DNA from: Gonium pectorale
Lineage: Eukaryota > Chlorophyta > Chlorophyceae > Chlamydomonadales > Volvocaceae
DNA length: 21,448 bases
NCBI GenBank assembly: GCA_001584585.1
Contig: LSYV01000093.1
Location: forward strand, 198,647-220,094
Direction: 5' to 3'
The position numbers and the translations under genes are program-made. Below the pieces are notes generated by a model. The model was not told the origin of the DNA and did not search any database. It saw only the letters and a program-made list of their open reading frames with translations. This document shows, in pieces, positions 20,201 to 21,448 of this stretch (position 1 is the stretch's first letter; each line of letters opens with the position of its first letter).

Positions 20201-20602
20201 GCGGCGGTGCAGGCGGAGCAGGCGGCCAAGATACGGAGGTAGGGGACGGGGGGCGGGGCGGGGGCGGCGGGGTGGGCATATGGTTAGAGGAGGGTATTGG
20301 GGATTGATGGCGGGGCAGCGGGGCGGGCGGTGGTCGAAGCTTCATGGCGACGGGACTTTGCCTTCTTTGCATCGTAACCTCCACCCGCCGAAACCAACGC
20401 TGACAGTCCGTCGGGGTCCTGCGCATTGCTGCCACGCGATGCAACCCCGCCCAACCCCCGCCTCCACACACGCCCCTCCCCGCCCGCGACCATACCACAC
20501 CCACCTCCCCCCGCCTCACCCCCCCCCCAAAGGCTGGACCCCTTGATTGACTGGGAGCTGGAGAGCCGCACCGCCCGGGAGACCCTCACCAACGAGCTCG
20601 AG
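17297..20602 (+). CDS. Gly/Ala-rich protein with axonemal dynein light chain-like helical region (3' end outside window)
   Basis: Six exons: 17297-17392, 17494-17565, 17766-18093, 18481-19688, 20054-20238 and 20533-20602. The phases 0, 0, 1, 0, 2 and 0 all agree, giving 653 residues so far. ATG 17297 is the first Met in an open frame and follows a TATA box; the frame is open back to 17222, so an earlier exon is possible. Exon 3 is Gly-rich (GGGYGGGVGGGGYGG) with a GPGPGP run. Exon 4 is Ala/Gly/Pro/Ser-rich and includes a helical part, RRQVQLMADWLDGTIGVLWE. Exons 5-6 are helical: residues 585-596 read CWEEGCLLARVW, followed by a coiled coil with QAEQAAKIRR and ELESRTARETL. This pattern resembles the CxERGxLLxxV motif of the p28 inner-arm dynein light chain/AXDND1 group, but the match is by eye. 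If right, the protein is axonemal. The transcript continues past 20602. Confidence 0.78.
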
Positions 20603-21448
20603 GTGCGCGGGGCTGCATTGGGGGGGGAGGGGGGAGGGTTGGGGATGGGCGGGTGTGGGTTCGTGAGATACGGTGGTGGCGGAGGGGGTAGAGGGTTGGA
20701 AGGCATTCTCAGTAGGAGGGGGGAGGGGAGGCACGAGATGCCATCTTGGGTGCGTGGTGGGCGAGCGTGGGCTGCGCCGGGCTGTGGCGTCACTCCCGCA
20801 CAGCATAGCGGCAGTGGCGGGGATGGCGGGGAAGAGGGGGGGCGGAGGTGTGTCGCCCCCTGGCATGTGGCTCGGGGGTGCGTGGGGCGGCGTACCGCAT
20901 GTGGATTCTGCTCGGGAGCCGTACGACGGAACCCGGAACGAACCAACGAACAACGGGATTCGGAGGCAGGCTGAGAGCGCGGCGTTTCCACGGGAGTCGC
21001 CCTAATGCACTGGCGTTTTTTCCGGGCACGGACGCTTATCCTCACAGCTCCGCGCCGGGCTCTTGGCTTCGCACCGCACCGTCCCCAACCTTCTCCCCCA
21101 TGCCCTTTCTCCCTTTGCCCTTTCTCCCTCTGCCCTTTCTCCCTCTGCCCTTTCTGCCCCTGCCCTTTCTTCCCCTGCCCTTTTTCCCCCTGCCCTTTCT
21201 GCGGGGCAGAAGCCGTTGTCGGCCAATGCGCCCCCATCAAGCCCGTGTCCTCGTATCCCCCCTCCCACCTCTCACTCCCCCACCCCCTCCGAGTGCGTTC
21301 ACGTCAACCGTCTGCTCCTCTACCCCCCACCCCCACCCCCTCCAAGTGCCTTAACGTGCGTTTTCACCAAGCGTTTGCTCCTTAAAGACCTCACACCTAA
21401 CCCTAATCCCCGCCCTGTCCCGCACCCCCGTGTACCTCCCCCCCCCCC
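20603..21448 (+). other. Intron 6 of the plus-strand gene, running to the window edge
   Basis: It starts with a GTGCGC donor after GAGCTCGAG. I found no acceptor followed by a convincing exon before the end, which closes on a C-run that would suit a polypyrimidine tract. The left part is G-rich, the right part C-rich. It holds a 15-bp tandem array. Confidence 0.55.
21101..21204. repeat. 15-bp tandem array (seven copies)
   Basis: Seven units of TGCCCTTTCTCCCTC type, the first three nearly identical and the later ones diverging (CTGCCCC, CTTCCCC, TTCCCCC, CTGCGG endings). It lies inside intron 6 and is pyrimidine-rich in the transcript sense. Confidence 0.92.

Noticed and set aside
18621..20546. 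641-codon plus-strand open frame as a single exon
   Set aside because: After 19688 it reads into intron sequence; donor GTACGG and the acceptor at 20053 give an in-phase join to the helical exon 5, and upstream the exon starts at 18481.
21395..21412. CCTAACCCTAATCCCC as telomere repeat
   Set aside because: Fewer than three imperfect units, inside an intron; algal telomeres of this group use longer T-rich units.

Overview
The window looks like nuclear DNA from a volvocine green alga (Chlamydomonas/Volvox group). It is very GC-rich, its genes have many short exons with GTGAG/GTGCG/GTATG-type donors and C-rich acceptors, its proteins carry long Ala/Gly/Pro/Gln runs, and simple repeats are dense in the introns. 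The organism is inferred from style only; no marker gene fixes the species.

Four protein-coding genes can be supported. Every exon junction was checked by hand for a GT/AG border and matching codon phase. (1) 1-1453, plus: the C-terminal end of a rhomboid-family intramembrane serine protease; its 5' part lies outside the window. (2) 4848-9497, minus: a complete five-exon R2R3-MYB transcription factor of about 784 residues. (3) 15362-16810, minus: a complete two-exon protein of about 355 residues with an N-terminal MGCGSS acylation signal and two coiled coils. (4) 17297 to at least 20602, plus: the first six exons of a Gly/Ala-rich protein whose last visible exons resemble the axonemal dynein light chain (p28/AXDND1-like) helical region. 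It runs off the right edge inside an intron.

The layout is: rhomboid and MYB genes converging on 3.4 kb without a recognisable gene (1454-4847); a 5.9 kb gene-poor interval upstream of MYB (9498-15361) with dispersed and simple repeats; then genes 3 and 4 diverging from a shared 486 bp promoter (16811-17296). Genes 3 and 4 may be co-expressed, and a ciliary role is possible for both; that is inference. The rhomboid and the MYB show no functional link to them.

Repeats include a G-rich 10-bp array in MYB intron 2, a dispersed motif around GACGGACGTGTAACCTG present three times, a pair of about 65 bp repeats 9.2 kb apart, and an inverted repeat pair just upstream of the MYB start codon. I saw no tRNA, rRNA, CRISPR array, bacterial-type operon or intact transposon. 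I found no clear new multi-gene system. The most distinctive items are the unusual MYB protein, the acylated coiled-coil protein and the divergent gene pair.
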